Assembly (NCBI RefSeq): GCF_900112425.1
Contig: NZ_FOLP01000012.1
Span: forward strand, 141,734-205,733
Direction of reading: 5' to 3'
Origin: Variovorax sp. OK212
GTDB lineage: Bacteria > Pseudomonadota > Gammaproteobacteria > Burkholderiales > Burkholderiaceae_C
DNA length: 64,000 bases
In this document: positions 17,500 to 27,198 of the stretch, in pieces
How positions within the stretch are numbered: the first letter of the stretch is position 1
Layout of the letters: every line of letters starts with the position of its first letter
Translations under genes and position numbers: made by a program
Notes under the pieces: model-generated
Told to the model about the DNA's origin: nothing
The model's database searches: none
What the model saw: the letters and a program-made list of their open reading frames with translations, nothing else

Positions 17500-18600
17500 A
17501 TGTACTCGCTGCGCTATCAATCAGAAGATGGACAGGCTCCGCTGCAACTCGTCCCCGCAGCAGGCCGTTACTTTGACGTCGAGCCGCTTCCTCATTCGGC
17601 GCTCTCCGGCTACACCCATTCCGAAGCCACGTTTCCGCTGACGCTGACGAACGCCACGATTGTGGGCGCCGACACGCCGTCGGGGCATCGCCACACCGTC
17701 TCAATGCACATCCGTTCCGAGGCCGGCGAGCCTCTCTATGGCTTGGTCGAATCAGGCTGGATTCCATTTCCCTTCATGAGCGGGGACGTGGCTCTTCTCG
17801 ACCGCAATGTGGTGAGCAAGATTGAGAATCTGCAGCCAGGACAGCCGAGGTCCGAGGGAGCACACCCGCGCCCCGAGTTTGATCTCTCCTTTGTCGGAAA
17901 GATGGTGAGTCCACTTCCGTACGTCCTTGAGGGCCGGTTTCGGAAGCCACAGACTCGAGGCGAGTTGCATGCTTCTCTGGCTCAGGGAACAAAGGCACTG
18001 CGCCGCGTTTTGCCAGCCGCACAAGTTCAGCCTATTGATGCCAGACGCCTCAAAGGATTGCACGGCTTACTTGATGATAAGAAGCGATTTCAAGCAAGGG
18101 CGGCGCCGTTCCTCAGGGAGATTTGCCCAAGCGTTGCGCAGCCTGCGGGAGCCCGTCAGCAGGTGGAGGTCGAACTAAAAGTACTTCGTCTTGCAAGGGA
18201 ACGAAGCATCTCGCCCACTTCGCCCGTGGTATTGGCGGTGCTGAGTTGCCTGTACGACAACGTTGCACGACCGCTTCACAAGAAGATTCTGAAGCCCGGG
18301 CGAGCGGTATTGAAGCCCAAGCCGGAGTACTCTGAAGGTGATGCCTACGCCGCCCTCTCCGACTTGCTGTTCTTGGAGTTGCTCGTTTCAATGAAAGGCA
18401 ATGGGCTGGCACAAAGGCCTGTGTTTTACACCCATGACCTCGGTCTTGCCGCGTTCTGGAGCGCTCTTGATCCGCGTGACTTCTCTGGCAATGGCCAGCA
18501 AGGGGCGACCGGCAGGTTTTCCTTGAGCCCGGCGCTTCTGCCAGCGCTTGACGAGGAGCAATGCGCCGCGCTGCTCGCCAGGCTGGAGCGTCAGGTTTGA
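17500..18600 (+). CDS. Hypothetical protein with a PIN-like nuclease layout
   Basis: I do not recognise the 366 residues as a named family. The acidic pattern resembles a PIN-like RNase: ALLDRNVVSKI (about residue 98), an acidic central part, DAYAALSDLLFLELLVSM (about residue 290), then YTHDLGLAAFW. The N-terminal 90 residues look like a separate beta-rich part. It sits between an HNH gene and a DUF2971-like gene in the accessory island. The nuclease reading is inference from motif spacing. The ATG at 17500 lacks a strong ribosome site. Confidence 0.6.
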   Translation: MYSLRYQSEDGQAPLQLVPAAGRYFDVEPLPHSALSGYTHSEATFPLTLTNATIVGADTPSGHRHTVSMHIRSEAGEPLYGLVESGWIPFPFMSGDVALLDRNVVSKIENLQPGQPRSEGAHPRPEFDLSFVGKMVSPLPYVLEGRFRKPQTRGELHASLAQGTKALRRVLPAAQVQPIDARRLKGLHGLLDDKKRFQARAAPFLREICPSVAQPAGARQQVEVELKVLRLARERSISPTSPVVLAVLSCLYDNVARPLHKKILKPGRAVLKPKPEYSEGDAYAALSDLLFLELLVSMKGNGLAQRPVFYTHDLGLAAFWSALDPRDFSGNGQQGATGRFSLSPALLPALDEEQCAALLARLERQV

Positions 18601-18704
18601 AAGTTTGCTGCAAGACGACAGCATGCGCATGATGTCGTACCGGTATCCCAGCACTTCCACAAACTGATCCTCACCACCTGAAACTTTTATAGACATGGAG
18701 GACC

Positions 18705-19490
18705 ATGATGGGAAACAGTTTTCGGTATGACCCGCTAATAGATGACCTACCATTCGAAGCTGAGATCAACTGGGTCAAGCGGCAAAGTGGCCGAGTGAAC
18801 ATCGATCCGCGACTGCTCGACCATCTGGATCGATCAATCTACAGGTATGCCACGCAGCCGGAAACCGCGACGTTGGTTGACCGCGACGAATGGTGGTTCG
18901 ACCGTCCAATTTTCTGGAAGGACAAATACGAACGTCACATCGCCGCCAGATTGTTCGACGTTGGCGGTGCGTTCAACGACATGGGGGTATACGCCAAATG
19001 CTTCACCTTCGAGTACACGTCCGAGCCCATGTGGAGGCTCAATACTGACCGTATTCGGCTGGCGTTTACCTTGGGAGATCTTATCGATCGGCTCGCCGTC
19101 GCGACCGGCACAGATGGCGGCGCACTGCCAAAGCTCTATATAGGTCGTGCGCGCTACATGGGGCCGCGGAAGATCCGGAACGCGATTGACGGTATGCGCG
19201 AGGGTGAACCGGCGTTCAAGTCTCGACTCGCGGCAGCTGCCCTCTTGATGAAAAGGATCGGATTTCACTATGAGAACGAGATCCGCGCGTGCTTCATTTA
19301 CGAGCCCGGCACACCAAGGCCCCACCATCTTGAGATCAAGATTGATGCCCCGATCACCGCCATGCTCATTGATCCGTATATGGGGCCGGACAAATCCCCG
19401 GCACTTATTGGGAAGTACAGGGCACTTCGCTACGAAATTGATCAGTCGAAGTTCGACCTTGATCCGAGTTTCCATGACCAACCGGATTGA
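18705..19490 (+). CDS. DUF2971-like protein
   Basis: The 261 residues resemble the DUF2971 group, seen mostly in accessory and defence islands: IYRYATQPETATLVDRDEWW, FDRPIFWKDKYE, YAKCFTFEYTSEPMWRLN, RIRLAFTL, LYIGRARYMGP. A GGAGG five bases before the ATG at 18705 supports the start. No catalytic site is known for the family. Many members show a conserved Trp/Cys-rich core (CFTFEYTSEPMW) as here. It is on the same strand as the PIN-like gene 105 bp upstream. Confidence 0.7.
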   Translation: MMGNSFRYDPLIDDLPFEAEINWVKRQSGRVNIDPRLLDHLDRSIYRYATQPETATLVDRDEWWFDRPIFWKDKYERHIAARLFDVGGAFNDMGVYAKCFTFEYTSEPMWRLNTDRIRLAFTLGDLIDRLAVATGTDGGALPKLYIGRARYMGPRKIRNAIDGMREGEPAFKSRLAAAALLMKRIGFHYENEIRACFIYEPGTPRPHHLEIKIDAPITAMLIDPYMGPDKSPALIGKYRALRYEIDQSKFDLDPSFHDQPD

Positions 19491-19730
19491 ATGCGTAGCG
19501 CTTCCGGAAACGAAATCTGCAACAAGCGGCACGCTTCTTCCGCAGAATCCATGGCTCATTTTTCTCATCTTTATTTGCGAGTTTCGCGATCTCCTACAGA
19601 GGCCTGACGAGTGTCTCGCCCGCGCACAGGCCTTCGCGCAAATCTCCGACTTGCGCCTTGATCAGTGCAGGCTAGCAACCTTAGCGCGGCCAGGTGGTGA
19701 ACGGCGCGCGCTGATCGACGATATGGCTGC

Positions 19731-19766
19731 GCACGTCGCGCACGTCGCGCACGTCGCGCACGTCGC
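19731..19766. repeat. 9-bp tandem repeat, four copies
   Basis: GCACGTCGC is repeated four times without error, then decays into GCATGCGGC. It lies in the gap before the HNH gene at 19806. Confidence 0.9.
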
Positions 19767-19805
19767 GCATGCGGCGCTGCCCCTGGCGCCTGCGGCGCGG
19801 AACCC

Positions 19806-21044
19806 ATGACCTTGACTGAGGCAACCTGCATCTACTGCAGCAAGGCCAAGCCCTTCACGGACGAGCATGTCTTTCCGGCTGGGATGGGCGGGGATGACCA
19901 CAGCTACATCCTCAGAAAACTGGTCTGCGGAGACTGCAACACGAACGTGTTCTCCCCGTTGGAGGCGCAGCTCATGCGCAACTCTCCGTACGCACTTGCG
20001 CGGCTTCACCAGCAGCCCACAAGCCGTGTTCGAGGAAACAAACCCGGGCCGCCTGAGTTCGCGCATGACCGCTGTGAAATGGTCGACAAGGATGGACACG
20101 TCTCGGAAGCACAACTGGTCGTCGGGGGGAAGCCAATGACCCTGTCGCAGATTCAAATACTGGACGGCCAAGTGAAGCTTGTGGGCAACGACGACGCGCG
20201 CATCACAGCATTCTTGGCAGAGCTTCCAACGCTGCTTGGCAACACCGCCAGGGTCATCGTGAAGATCCCCACGGCGGAAGGGGCGGAGTTCGACGTGACA
20301 GAGTACGCTTGGGACGGTCACGACTACCAAGAGAAGGGCAAAACGCTGAGCCCCAAACCGCCTCTCGGCATCTGGTTGGATTCTCTTGCAGGATCAAAGG
20401 GGCAAGCGATAGGCTGGCCTCGCATCTACAAGCGCCATCATGGTCAGATCGTCTTGCGCGTCATGGAACCTGCCGACGCCGCGTCGTTCCTCTCCGGTAC
20501 AAAGCGCACGCTGCCGACGCTCGCAGCAAGCCCATTTCCAGTCGCTCGATACGTTGAGAACCCAGTCATCAGGGTCGGCATGAAGGCTGACCCACAGAAG
20601 ATCTTCAGAGCAATGGCCAAGATTGGTGTGAATTTCGCTTGCCACGAGTATGGTGACCAGACCGTACGGTCGTCCGCGTTTGACTCCATCCGCGGGGTCA
20701 TCATGAACGGCGGCGAAGGCGTACCGCTCGCGGACATGACCCATGTACAGGCGATGTTTTCAGTCGATAAGAGACTCGTGCATGTCGTAGTGCTCTTCCC
20801 TCAGCCCATCGAGGGTGGGCACTCTCTGGCTGTTCTGATTCGCTTGTACGGAGGCGGAATCCAGATGTTCTTAATTGCAGAATCGGTGAGTCTTCCATCG
20901 GAAACGACCCCGGTGGTGTTCACTGTGCATTACCTCGAGAACAAGATCGAACGCCTTAGCTTCTCGAGCTACGTGCACTACCTCACCGTGCAGATGCGAC
21001 TGGCAGGGACCGACGCTGGCGATCCGAAGGCGCCAAATGCATGA
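19806..21044 (+). CDS. HNH endonuclease-like protein
   Basis: This 412-residue protein has an N-terminal HNH-5-like zinc module (CIYCSKAKPFTDEHVFPAG at residues 8-26 and CGDCNTNVFSPLEAQLM near residue 41). A long C-terminal part of unknown fold follows (GIWLDSLAGSKGQAIGWPRI, VHVVVLFPQPIEGG). It shares the CxxC, EH and CxxCN plan with the HNH gene at 16150-16917 but is otherwise different. Acidic and histidine residues at the expected places suggest nuclease activity. The substrate is unknown. A 9-bp tandem repeat array lies just upstream. Confidence 0.75.
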   Translation: MTLTEATCIYCSKAKPFTDEHVFPAGMGGDDHSYILRKLVCGDCNTNVFSPLEAQLMRNSPYALARLHQQPTSRVRGNKPGPPEFAHDRCEMVDKDGHVSEAQLVVGGKPMTLSQIQILDGQVKLVGNDDARITAFLAELPTLLGNTARVIVKIPTAEGAEFDVTEYAWDGHDYQEKGKTLSPKPPLGIWLDSLAGSKGQAIGWPRIYKRHHGQIVLRVMEPADAASFLSGTKRTLPTLAASPFPVARYVENPVIRVGMKADPQKIFRAMAKIGVNFACHEYGDQTVRSSAFDSIRGVIMNGGEGVPLADMTHVQAMFSVDKRLVHVVVLFPQPIEGGHSLAVLIRLYGGGIQMFLIAESVSLPSETTPVVFTVHYLENKIERLSFSSYVHYLTVQMRLAGTDAGDPKAPNA

Positions 21045-21274
21045 CCCACGACGACAAAAGCCGGCGCGACAAGCGCACGGGCAGTATGGCGCCGGACTTC
21101 GTCTGCGCAGAACACCTCGACAACGGAGCCATGATCCATCGGTGCATGACCACGACTGCGAGTCAGCAAAATGCCGAGCTTGAGCCGTTCGATGCCATCA
21201 GGCGCGAAGTCAGCTCGATCGGCCCCGTGGTCGCCACTCCCGGTTGAGCAGAGCTTGTCGGCACGGTTGGTTGA

Positions 21275-21559
21275 CTAAGGTTTGCACCACTGCTGTTCGC
21301 AGGGCACGCCGTCATTATTTCCGTCCATCTTCACGCCAGGACAGTTCTTCAAGAAGTAGGTTGCCTCTTGGCACGAAGTCATTTGCGAACAGTACTTGCG
21401 ACCGTCGCAAGTGAATGCGGCCGAAGGCTGCGGCGTCGAAGTGAAACCGAATGGCTCTGAGGAGGTCGGATGGGCCTGAGTCATTCGCTTCGCTTGATAA
21501 TGCTCATAGCCCTTCCAAGCGCCAAAAAACAAGGCGGCGATCACCAGTAACCTGAACAT
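21275..21559 (-). CDS. Excalibur calcium-binding domain protein, membrane anchored
   Basis: The 94 residues include an N-terminal membrane anchor or signal helix (LLVIAALFFGAWKGYEHY, residues 4-21). A C-terminal excalibur domain (about 50-92) has four cysteines and the calcium-loop-like DGNNDGVPCE (CDGRKYCSQMTSCQEATYF, NCPGVKMDGNNDGVPCE). The domain resembles part of the thermonuclease fold but lacks nuclease residues. A role at the cell surface is likely. The start at 21559 places the helix at the N-terminus. Confidence 0.85.
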   Translation of the reverse strand: MFRLLVIAALFFGAWKGYEHYQAKRMTQAHPTSSEPFGFTSTPQPSAAFTCDGRKYCSQMTSCQEATYFLKNCPGVKMDGNNDGVPCEQQWCKP

Positions 21560-21625
21560 TTCTCTCCTCCAGCATCTCGTGCGCGTGGTTACACTAGCTT
21601 ACAAGCATTTCGAGGGGGAGTCGCG

Positions 21626-22642
21626 ATGGTTGGTCGGTTTTCGAACTGGGTGAGGAGTAGTTGGCTGCTCAGCGTGTTGCTGCTGATGCTGCCGCTGCAC
21701 GCCGCTGCGGCGGAACTCTCGGGTACGTTCGTGGGAGGAGGTCGTGATTTCGTCGTGCTCCTTCAGATCCTCCCGGCGGGGGGTGGGAAGATTGTCGGCC
21801 GTCTGAGAATTACAGCGTTCGACGCAAAGGGAGTCAAACAGCTGTTCGACAGGTCTGTGTCGGGCGCTGCGAGTGGTGACTCCTTTATTGGGAAGCTCGA
21901 AGGCAACTGGGACAACGGCGGCACTGTCGCAATCTCAGGAAGCCTGTCCAATGGGACATTGAACGTGTCAGCCGCCAACGGACTGAACGTGTCGCTGCGC
22001 CGCGGTGAGGAGCAAGACTTCAACCGCATAGTTGAACTTCTGGCGAACAAGTCGAATGCCACCCAACAAGAAAATGCGCAGCGTGAATCTGCGAAGAGAG
22101 CTGAGAATGCAATTAATGCAACTGTGTCGCGTATCAAAGCACTTCGTTTCGACATAGGTTTGTTCGCCAACGCTGAGCCTCGGACGGTTGAGGCCAAGGC
22201 CATCACCGCCGAGCAGTACAGAGGGCTCACCCAACAGATTCGAGACAAGGTAGACCAGCTCGAGCAAATCACTCAGCCTGGGCCTGAATCCGTTTCCAAG
22301 CGGTACGTGTTGCAAGCAGACATGAGCCGAGCAGAGACTGCAACGCTGCGCGTGGCTAGCGAGATCTTCGATGCACAGAAGAACTTCGAAACTCTATCCG
22401 CGAAATTGAGCTCAGGAATCGCTGAGGCCCAACGCGCTTGTGGTACTCCTGGTGGGACACAAGCACTGCATCAAGAATGCGCACTCTTGCCCGCATCCTC
22501 ATCCACATTCGAGCAGGTCAACAAGGGCGTAGGCGACAGCTACAGGATTCTGAGAGACGCATGGCAGAAGGCGAAGGTCGAGCAACAAGATCTCAGCAAA
22601 CGAACGTCGACGTTTATGACTCAGTACCAATACCGCCGCTGA
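21626..22642 (+). CDS. Exported protein of unknown function with coiled coil
   Basis: This 338-residue protein has a clear signal peptide (SWLLSVLLLMLPLHAAAA, cleavage near residue 29). A Gly-rich beta domain follows (about 30-130; GTFVGGGRDFVVLLQILP, VSGAASGDSFIGKLEGNW). A long helical and probably coiled-coil part covers about 145-335. The sequence has two Cys and no catalytic motif that I recognise. It is divergent from the excalibur protein 66 bp away. It is probably periplasmic. Confidence 0.7.
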   Translation: MVGRFSNWVRSSWLLSVLLLMLPLHAAAAELSGTFVGGGRDFVVLLQILPAGGGKIVGRLRITAFDAKGVKQLFDRSVSGAASGDSFIGKLEGNWDNGGTVAISGSLSNGTLNVSAANGLNVSLRRGEEQDFNRIVELLANKSNATQQENAQRESAKRAENAINATVSRIKALRFDIGLFANAEPRTVEAKAITAEQYRGLTQQIRDKVDQLEQITQPGPESVSKRYVLQADMSRAETATLRVASEIFDAQKNFETLSAKLSSGIAEAQRACGTPGGTQALHQECALLPASSSTFEQVNKGVGDSYRILRDAWQKAKVEQQDLSKRTSTFMTQYQYRR

Positions 22643-22675
22643 AGTTCAGCGGACTTCCACGAAGACAACCATCTC

Positions 22676-23485
22676 ATGCTCCTCTTCGACCTGTTGCGCC
22701 TCCAAGAGCCACTGCTTGAGTCCACGAAATGCAAGGTCCACCTGGCAGGATGGAATGGATTCGAAAACCCTCTGCAGGTTTACTTCGCAGGCGAGTTCGA
22801 CAAGTGGCAAGCTTGGCAGACCAAGAGGAATTTTGAACGTCAGTATGTCGTGTCGCTCATCCAGCTTCCCGAGCGTCATCGATGGCTCTATGTTGGCGCC
22901 TACGAGTCAGTAGGGAGCGTTCCCAATCCAAAGGAGGGGGTGACCTACGACTTAAGACCCCTGCCCCAGTCGATGGAGTTGGCAGGGCGTGTGGTTTGCA
23001 ATTTTGAAAGACCTGGGCGTCAACCGTACCTCAATGGTGAGTCAGTTGCTTCAACGTGTTCAGTTCATGAAGTACGTCCAGAAAAACTCCACCTGGCCGA
23101 GTTCCCAGGATTCAAGAAGGTGAACGTGTCCTTCAGCGAGCTTGGCGTGATTGTTCGCCAATCGATACCTTCCTGGAGAGCTGCACTCGAGAACGTTGCT
23201 GGGGTCTACCTGATTTCAGACGGGGAGACCGGCAAGCTCTATGTGGGCAGTGCCACGGGTGAGGGCGGCATATGGTCGCGGTGGTCCGCGTACCTCAATG
23301 GCCACGGTGAAAACGTGCGCCTTCGAAAGCTCATAAGTGAAGGGGGGCCTGCTCGTGCCGAGCACTTTCATTTCTCTGTGCTGGAGATAGCCGACACACA
23401 CACCAAGCCCGACGAAGTTCTCCAGCGCGAAGCGCACTGGAAAGAGGTTCTTCTTTCGCGTCTGCATGGCCACAACGGAAACTGA
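22676..23485 (+). CDS. GIY-YIG nuclease domain protein
   Basis: The C-terminal third of this 269-residue protein is a GIY-YIG domain: GVYLISDGETGKLYVGSATG, then IWSRWSAYLNGHGENVRL, with a catalytic-type Glu in DEVLQREAHWKEVLLSRL. The first 180 residues form a separate domain (YVVSLIQLPERHRWLYVG), found in other stand-alone GIY-YIG proteins of accessory DNA. It could cut invading DNA, but its target and any partner are unknown. It starts 33 bp after the exported protein, so the two may be co-transcribed. Confidence 0.85.
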   Translation: MLLFDLLRLQEPLLESTKCKVHLAGWNGFENPLQVYFAGEFDKWQAWQTKRNFERQYVVSLIQLPERHRWLYVGAYESVGSVPNPKEGVTYDLRPLPQSMELAGRVVCNFERPGRQPYLNGESVASTCSVHEVRPEKLHLAEFPGFKKVNVSFSELGVIVRQSIPSWRAALENVAGVYLISDGETGKLYVGSATGEGGIWSRWSAYLNGHGENVRLRKLISEGGPARAEHFHFSVLEIADTHTKPDEVLQREAHWKEVLLSRLHGHNGN

Positions 23486-23852
23486 GTTCGATGTTTTGCG
23501 CATGCGTTTCCTGGTCGAGCAGTGTTTCCGTTTCGTTGATGGGGTCGGGTTGTATCGAGAGCCGGCGCTATGCCATTCACCACATCAAGGGCTATGTAAG
23601 TCGATGGATCACCTGACGGTGCGACTCCAAACAACGTGGGTTCTAGGACAGGTGTGATTAGCCATTGCCCACTCGGTCGCCGCCGGCTCTTTCGACGGCG
23701 CCGGTGGTCGATCCCCTAGCGGCCTTCTTGGGCATCTCGCAGAATGAGAACAAAGCCGGGTTTTCGGACAAGGCCTTCCTCCCGACGTGGACGCGGTAAC
23801 ACGCGTTCCGCCGACTGTGACTATCGATACCACTTGCACGGAAAGCAGCTGA
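23486..23852. other. Intergenic stretch, nothing recognised
   Basis: 367 bp between the GIY-YIG and 1066-residue genes. I see no gene, RNA or convincing terminator. It should contain the promoter of the following gene. Confidence 0.4.
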
Positions 23853-26800
23853 ATGCAGATGAAGCCTGAAGAACGGATCGTCTCGCCATCACAGTTCATG
23901 CGCCAAATCCGGCCAGAGCTTTATTCTGATTCGACCTCACACGTCAAACACCAGCTCAAAGGCGAGGTCCTCTCCCATCACTTGGAGACCATCACCGAAC
24001 GCAACCAGACGCATGACTTTGAGCTGTTCTGCCGCAAGCTTTGCGAGCGGACGATCTGTCCCAACTTGAGGCCCGCAACTGGCCCGGAGGGGGGTGGGGA
24101 CAGCAAGGCCGACTCCGAAACCTCGCCGGTATCCGATGAGATCTGCAAACTCACCTACGTCGGTTTGGCGAACAGTGGCAGCGAGCGATGGGCCTTCGCC
24201 TTCAGCGCGAAGAAGACGTGGGCCGATAAGGCCCGATCGGACGTGGCCGGCATCATGGCCACGAACCGCGGCTATCAAAAGATCTTCTTTGTGACGTCGA
24301 GGGCTGCACGTGCAAAGGATCGGGCCCGAGTGGAGGATGAACTTAGCCGTGAGTACGGCGTTCAAGTCACGATCCACGACCGCGCCTGGATCCTTGACGA
24401 GGTCATCGACAAGAACCGCCGCGACCTTGCGTACAACTATTTGGGGATCGGTGATGAAACGAGCAACCTCGATCTTGGCCCTTCTGACTATTCGCGCAAG
24501 CAGCAGCTGACCGACATAGAAAAGGAGCTGACGGATCCTTCCGCGTTTGTCGGGATGGAGATGCATCGAGCCACCGAAGCTCTCGTGGCAGCCAAGCTGG
24601 CGCGAGAGCTGGAACTGCCTCGAGCTGACGTCGACGGCAGGCTCCTTCGTGCCGTTCGCTTAGCGGACGACGGGGGAACGCACCGGCAGCAACTCATCGC
24701 GCGCTACGAGATGCTCTGGACGGCGTTCTGGTGGTTCGACGACACCAAGGCGGTTGTCGATGGCTACGACGGCTTTGAAGCGTTGGTCATCGGAAGCGAG
24801 CATGCGACGAACCTCGAGATGCTGTGCAACCTTGCGCAGCTGCTATTCAATGCCGTCATCCACGGACATCTGACCTCGGAGCAAGCCGAGCTGCAGCTCC
24901 GAATCGCCCGATTGTCATCAAGGCTTTCCGAGCTAGCGAGCGACGGCGAACGCCGAAACAACGCGTTGGAGGCAGAGACTTCGCTGCTGACCATCCAGGT
25001 CAACGAAGCCGTGATGGCCGGTGAGTCAAAGCGACTTTCTTCGTTGTGGCCTCAGTTCGGAGACATCCTTGCCAGGGCCGACGGCCTGGGAGAGTTCGAT
25101 GCCAGGCGCCTGACCAGGCTGATTGAGGTGTTCGGTCAGGTCGCCGGCAAGGACCGCGGTTACAGAGACCTCGTAGACCAGGTCTCCGACTTCGTGGCCA
25201 AACGTACCGGCGAGAGCCAAGGCGCGTTGGTATTGCTCAAGCGCGCCAATCAGCTCGACTTCGAAGAGAACATGGAGATGATCCGGCTTCTTGGAAAAGC
25301 GGCCCGGCAGCTCACGAAAAAGGAGCATGCGGACGACCTGGTCCATGCACAAGCCCTGCTCGCAGTCGCCTACAGAAGTGCCGGCTTGCTCTGGGCGGCG
25401 CGTGCGAGCTGCACGTCGGCCGCCGCAACCTTGTTCATCGAAGCCGAGGGCGGCGGAGAGCTCCCAGCAACCGTATTTCCGACGCTGATGAATGCAGCGT
25501 GGCAGGCGGTGGAACTGAAACACTTTCCCGAAGTGCTGGAGACCGTTCAGGTTGCGCGAGGCTGCCTGAAATCCCTGCCCCTCGACGACGAGTCGGCGAA
25601 GCGTGCCGCTGAGCAGTTGCAGGACTTCGATGCGGTGCTGGCCTGCCAGCTGGCGAACCTTTCCTTGGAGGAGGTGTCGCGGCTGGAAATGATCCCCGAT
25701 ATTCTGCGAGGGTTGAGCCTGAACCACAGCCGATTCACGCTGCTCTACATGCTGGGGTACGAGGACGTGCTGAGGGAGGAAGGGTGGATTGCGGAGACCG
25801 ACTCCGCTCAGGACGTTAAGAGCCTCTTCAACCGGTTGGCAGGTCAGCCAGCCGGTGACGCGCGATGGAGGCCTGCGATCTTCAACGGTCGGAACACGCA
25901 GGTGTTTGCTACCTCGGTTCTTGGGGTGCAGGTGAACGTGACGCATGAACCTACTGACACCGGCATCACCGTGGCCGAGGCCATTGTCGGGACGGTCGAG
26001 GCCTTCTTCGCAACAGCGTTCGAGCTGGACGCTTTCGCCCATGCGGAGCGTTTCGATGTCACCGTGGTCGAAGCGAACCTCACGCGATTCGAGGTGAAGA
26101 CAGACATTGACCGGATGAGGGCGACGGTCCGCTGGCCCGATGGCGTGTTCCCCGGATCACCGTCGGTGTACGGCGACTTTCTAAACATGTTGTTGGAAGT
26201 TGCAGCCACCATCTTTTCGGCGACTTGCCGTACGAGGAACTTCAAAGAAGCCGCCTCTCGGCTTTTCAAGACAGATGCTGCAATGGATCGCGCTGCGATG
26301 ATTGGCTCACTGTGCTTCAGCCGTCAGCGCATCTTCGGCGGTGTGGCGCGCCTGACCTGTTGGGACAAGCATTCACCGAAGAGGTTCGAGGCCAAGCCAG
26401 ACAGACCACATGTTGAACGCGAGCCACCCCCAACCAAGACAGACGAGCGAGCCAAGGGTGAGGTCCGCGACGACGCGGAGCCCCCGAAGTTTACCGACCA
26501 TCGCGATGTGAGAGTTCGATCGGTCATCGACATTAATTTGTGGGATCGTGCGGGCTGGATGGGCACCGCCTACGGAGTAGTCGACCCCAAGGCCCCGCCC
26601 TTCATGGCGCTGATGTTCAAAGATGGAGAGGCGGCTGTACTAATATTTGAACGGTGGCGGGAGCGGTTCGGGACAGCCGACAAGGAAGAGGAAATCCACA
26701 TCGGCATCGTTCGCCGGTTTTCTGTCGAACATCCGACGCACTACGGAATGGTCATCACGTCGGAGTTTCCTAAGAGTCAGGGGGACTCCCGCATTGCAAT

Positions 26801-27053
26801 GCTCGCGTCGCGCTCCCTCACCATGGAGCCGTCCAACGACGTCAATCTCACAGGATTCTTGGGCCTTTACAAGAAGGCTGGTGCCTACCTCCTGATGCCA
26901 GTCCTCATGGTGCCAGGACGATCGCCACAATTTATCAAAGGACTCCATCTGCTTAAGCGGTCGTTGCACGTGAAGATGGCCGCCGATGTGAGTCCCAATG
27001 ACCTGGAGAACATGTTTCTGAAACCTCGGGGGCACGGGAGCGACAAAGCGTGA
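23853..27053 (+). CDS. Large protein with nuclease-like N-terminus and long helical-repeat region, candidate defence protein
   Basis: A 1066-residue protein. Residues about 40-190 look like a PD-(D/E)XK or Mrr-type domain: FELFCRKLCERTICPN, TGPEGGGDSKADSETSP, RWAFAFSAKKTWADKARSDV and KIFFVTSRAARAKDRARVE. The Gly-rich GGGD and the SAKK lysine are at plausible catalytic positions. Residues about 215-900 are mostly helical and TPR-like. The C-terminal 170 residues are a separate domain (INLWDRAGWMGTAYGVVD, NVNLTGFLGLYKKAGAYL-like). A nuclease fused to a long helical sensor is a common anti-phage design, and the gene sits in a defence island next to CBASS. The nuclease assignment is inference from motif layout. 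ATGs at 23853 and 23859 are both possible starts. Confidence 0.65.
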   Translation: MQMKPEERIVSPSQFMRQIRPELYSDSTSHVKHQLKGEVLSHHLETITERNQTHDFELFCRKLCERTICPNLRPATGPEGGGDSKADSETSPVSDEICKLTYVGLANSGSERWAFAFSAKKTWADKARSDVAGIMATNRGYQKIFFVTSRAARAKDRARVEDELSREYGVQVTIHDRAWILDEVIDKNRRDLAYNYLGIGDETSNLDLGPSDYSRKQQLTDIEKELTDPSAFVGMEMHRATEALVAAKLARELELPRADVDGRLLRAVRLADDGGTHRQQLIARYEMLWTAFWWFDDTKAVVDGYDGFEALVIGSEHATNLEMLCNLAQLLFNAVIHGHLTSEQAELQLRIARLSSRLSELASDGERRNNALEAETSLLTIQVNEAVMAGESKRLSSLWPQFGDILARADGLGEFDARRLTRLIEVFGQVAGKDRGYRDLVDQVSDFVAKRTGESQGALVLLKRANQLDFEENMEMIRLLGKAARQLTKKEHADDLVHAQALLAVAYRSAGLLWAARASCTSAAATLFIEAEGGGELPATVFPTLMNAAWQAVELKHFPEVLETVQVARGCLKSLPLDDESAKRAAEQLQDFDAVLACQLANLSLEEVSRLEMIPDILRGLSLNHSRFTLLYMLGYEDVLREEGWIAETDSAQDVKSLFNRLAGQPAGDARWRPAIFNGRNTQVFATSVLGVQVNVTHEPTDTGITVAEAIVGTVEAFFATAFELDAFAHAERFDVTVVEANLTRFEVKTDIDRMRATVRWPDGVFPGSPSVYGDFLNMLLEVAATIFSATCRTRNFKEAASRLFKTDAAMDRAAMIGSLCFSRQRIFGGVARLTCWDKHSPKRFEAKPDRPHVEREPPPTKTDERAKGEVRDDAEPPKFTDHRDVRVRSVIDINLWDRAGWMGTAYGVVDPKAPPFMALMFKDGEAAVLIFERWRERFGTADKEEEIHIGIVRRFSVEHPTHYGMVITSEFPKSQGDSRIAMLASRSLTMEPSNDVNLTGFLGLYKKAGAYLLMPVLMVPGRSPQFIKGLHLLKRSLHVKMAADVSPNDLENMFLKPRGHGSDKA

Positions 27054-27198
27054 CGCGGGGAGGTTCGCAGGTGTCGGGTTCGCTGTGCGGACGCGGTTTG
27101 GAACTGCAACCTACCAAGACAATGGAATTCTTCGCAAGAGCTGTGATTGCTGGCAACCCTGATCCGCAATTGCCACACAGACTAGGGAGAGAGAAGCT

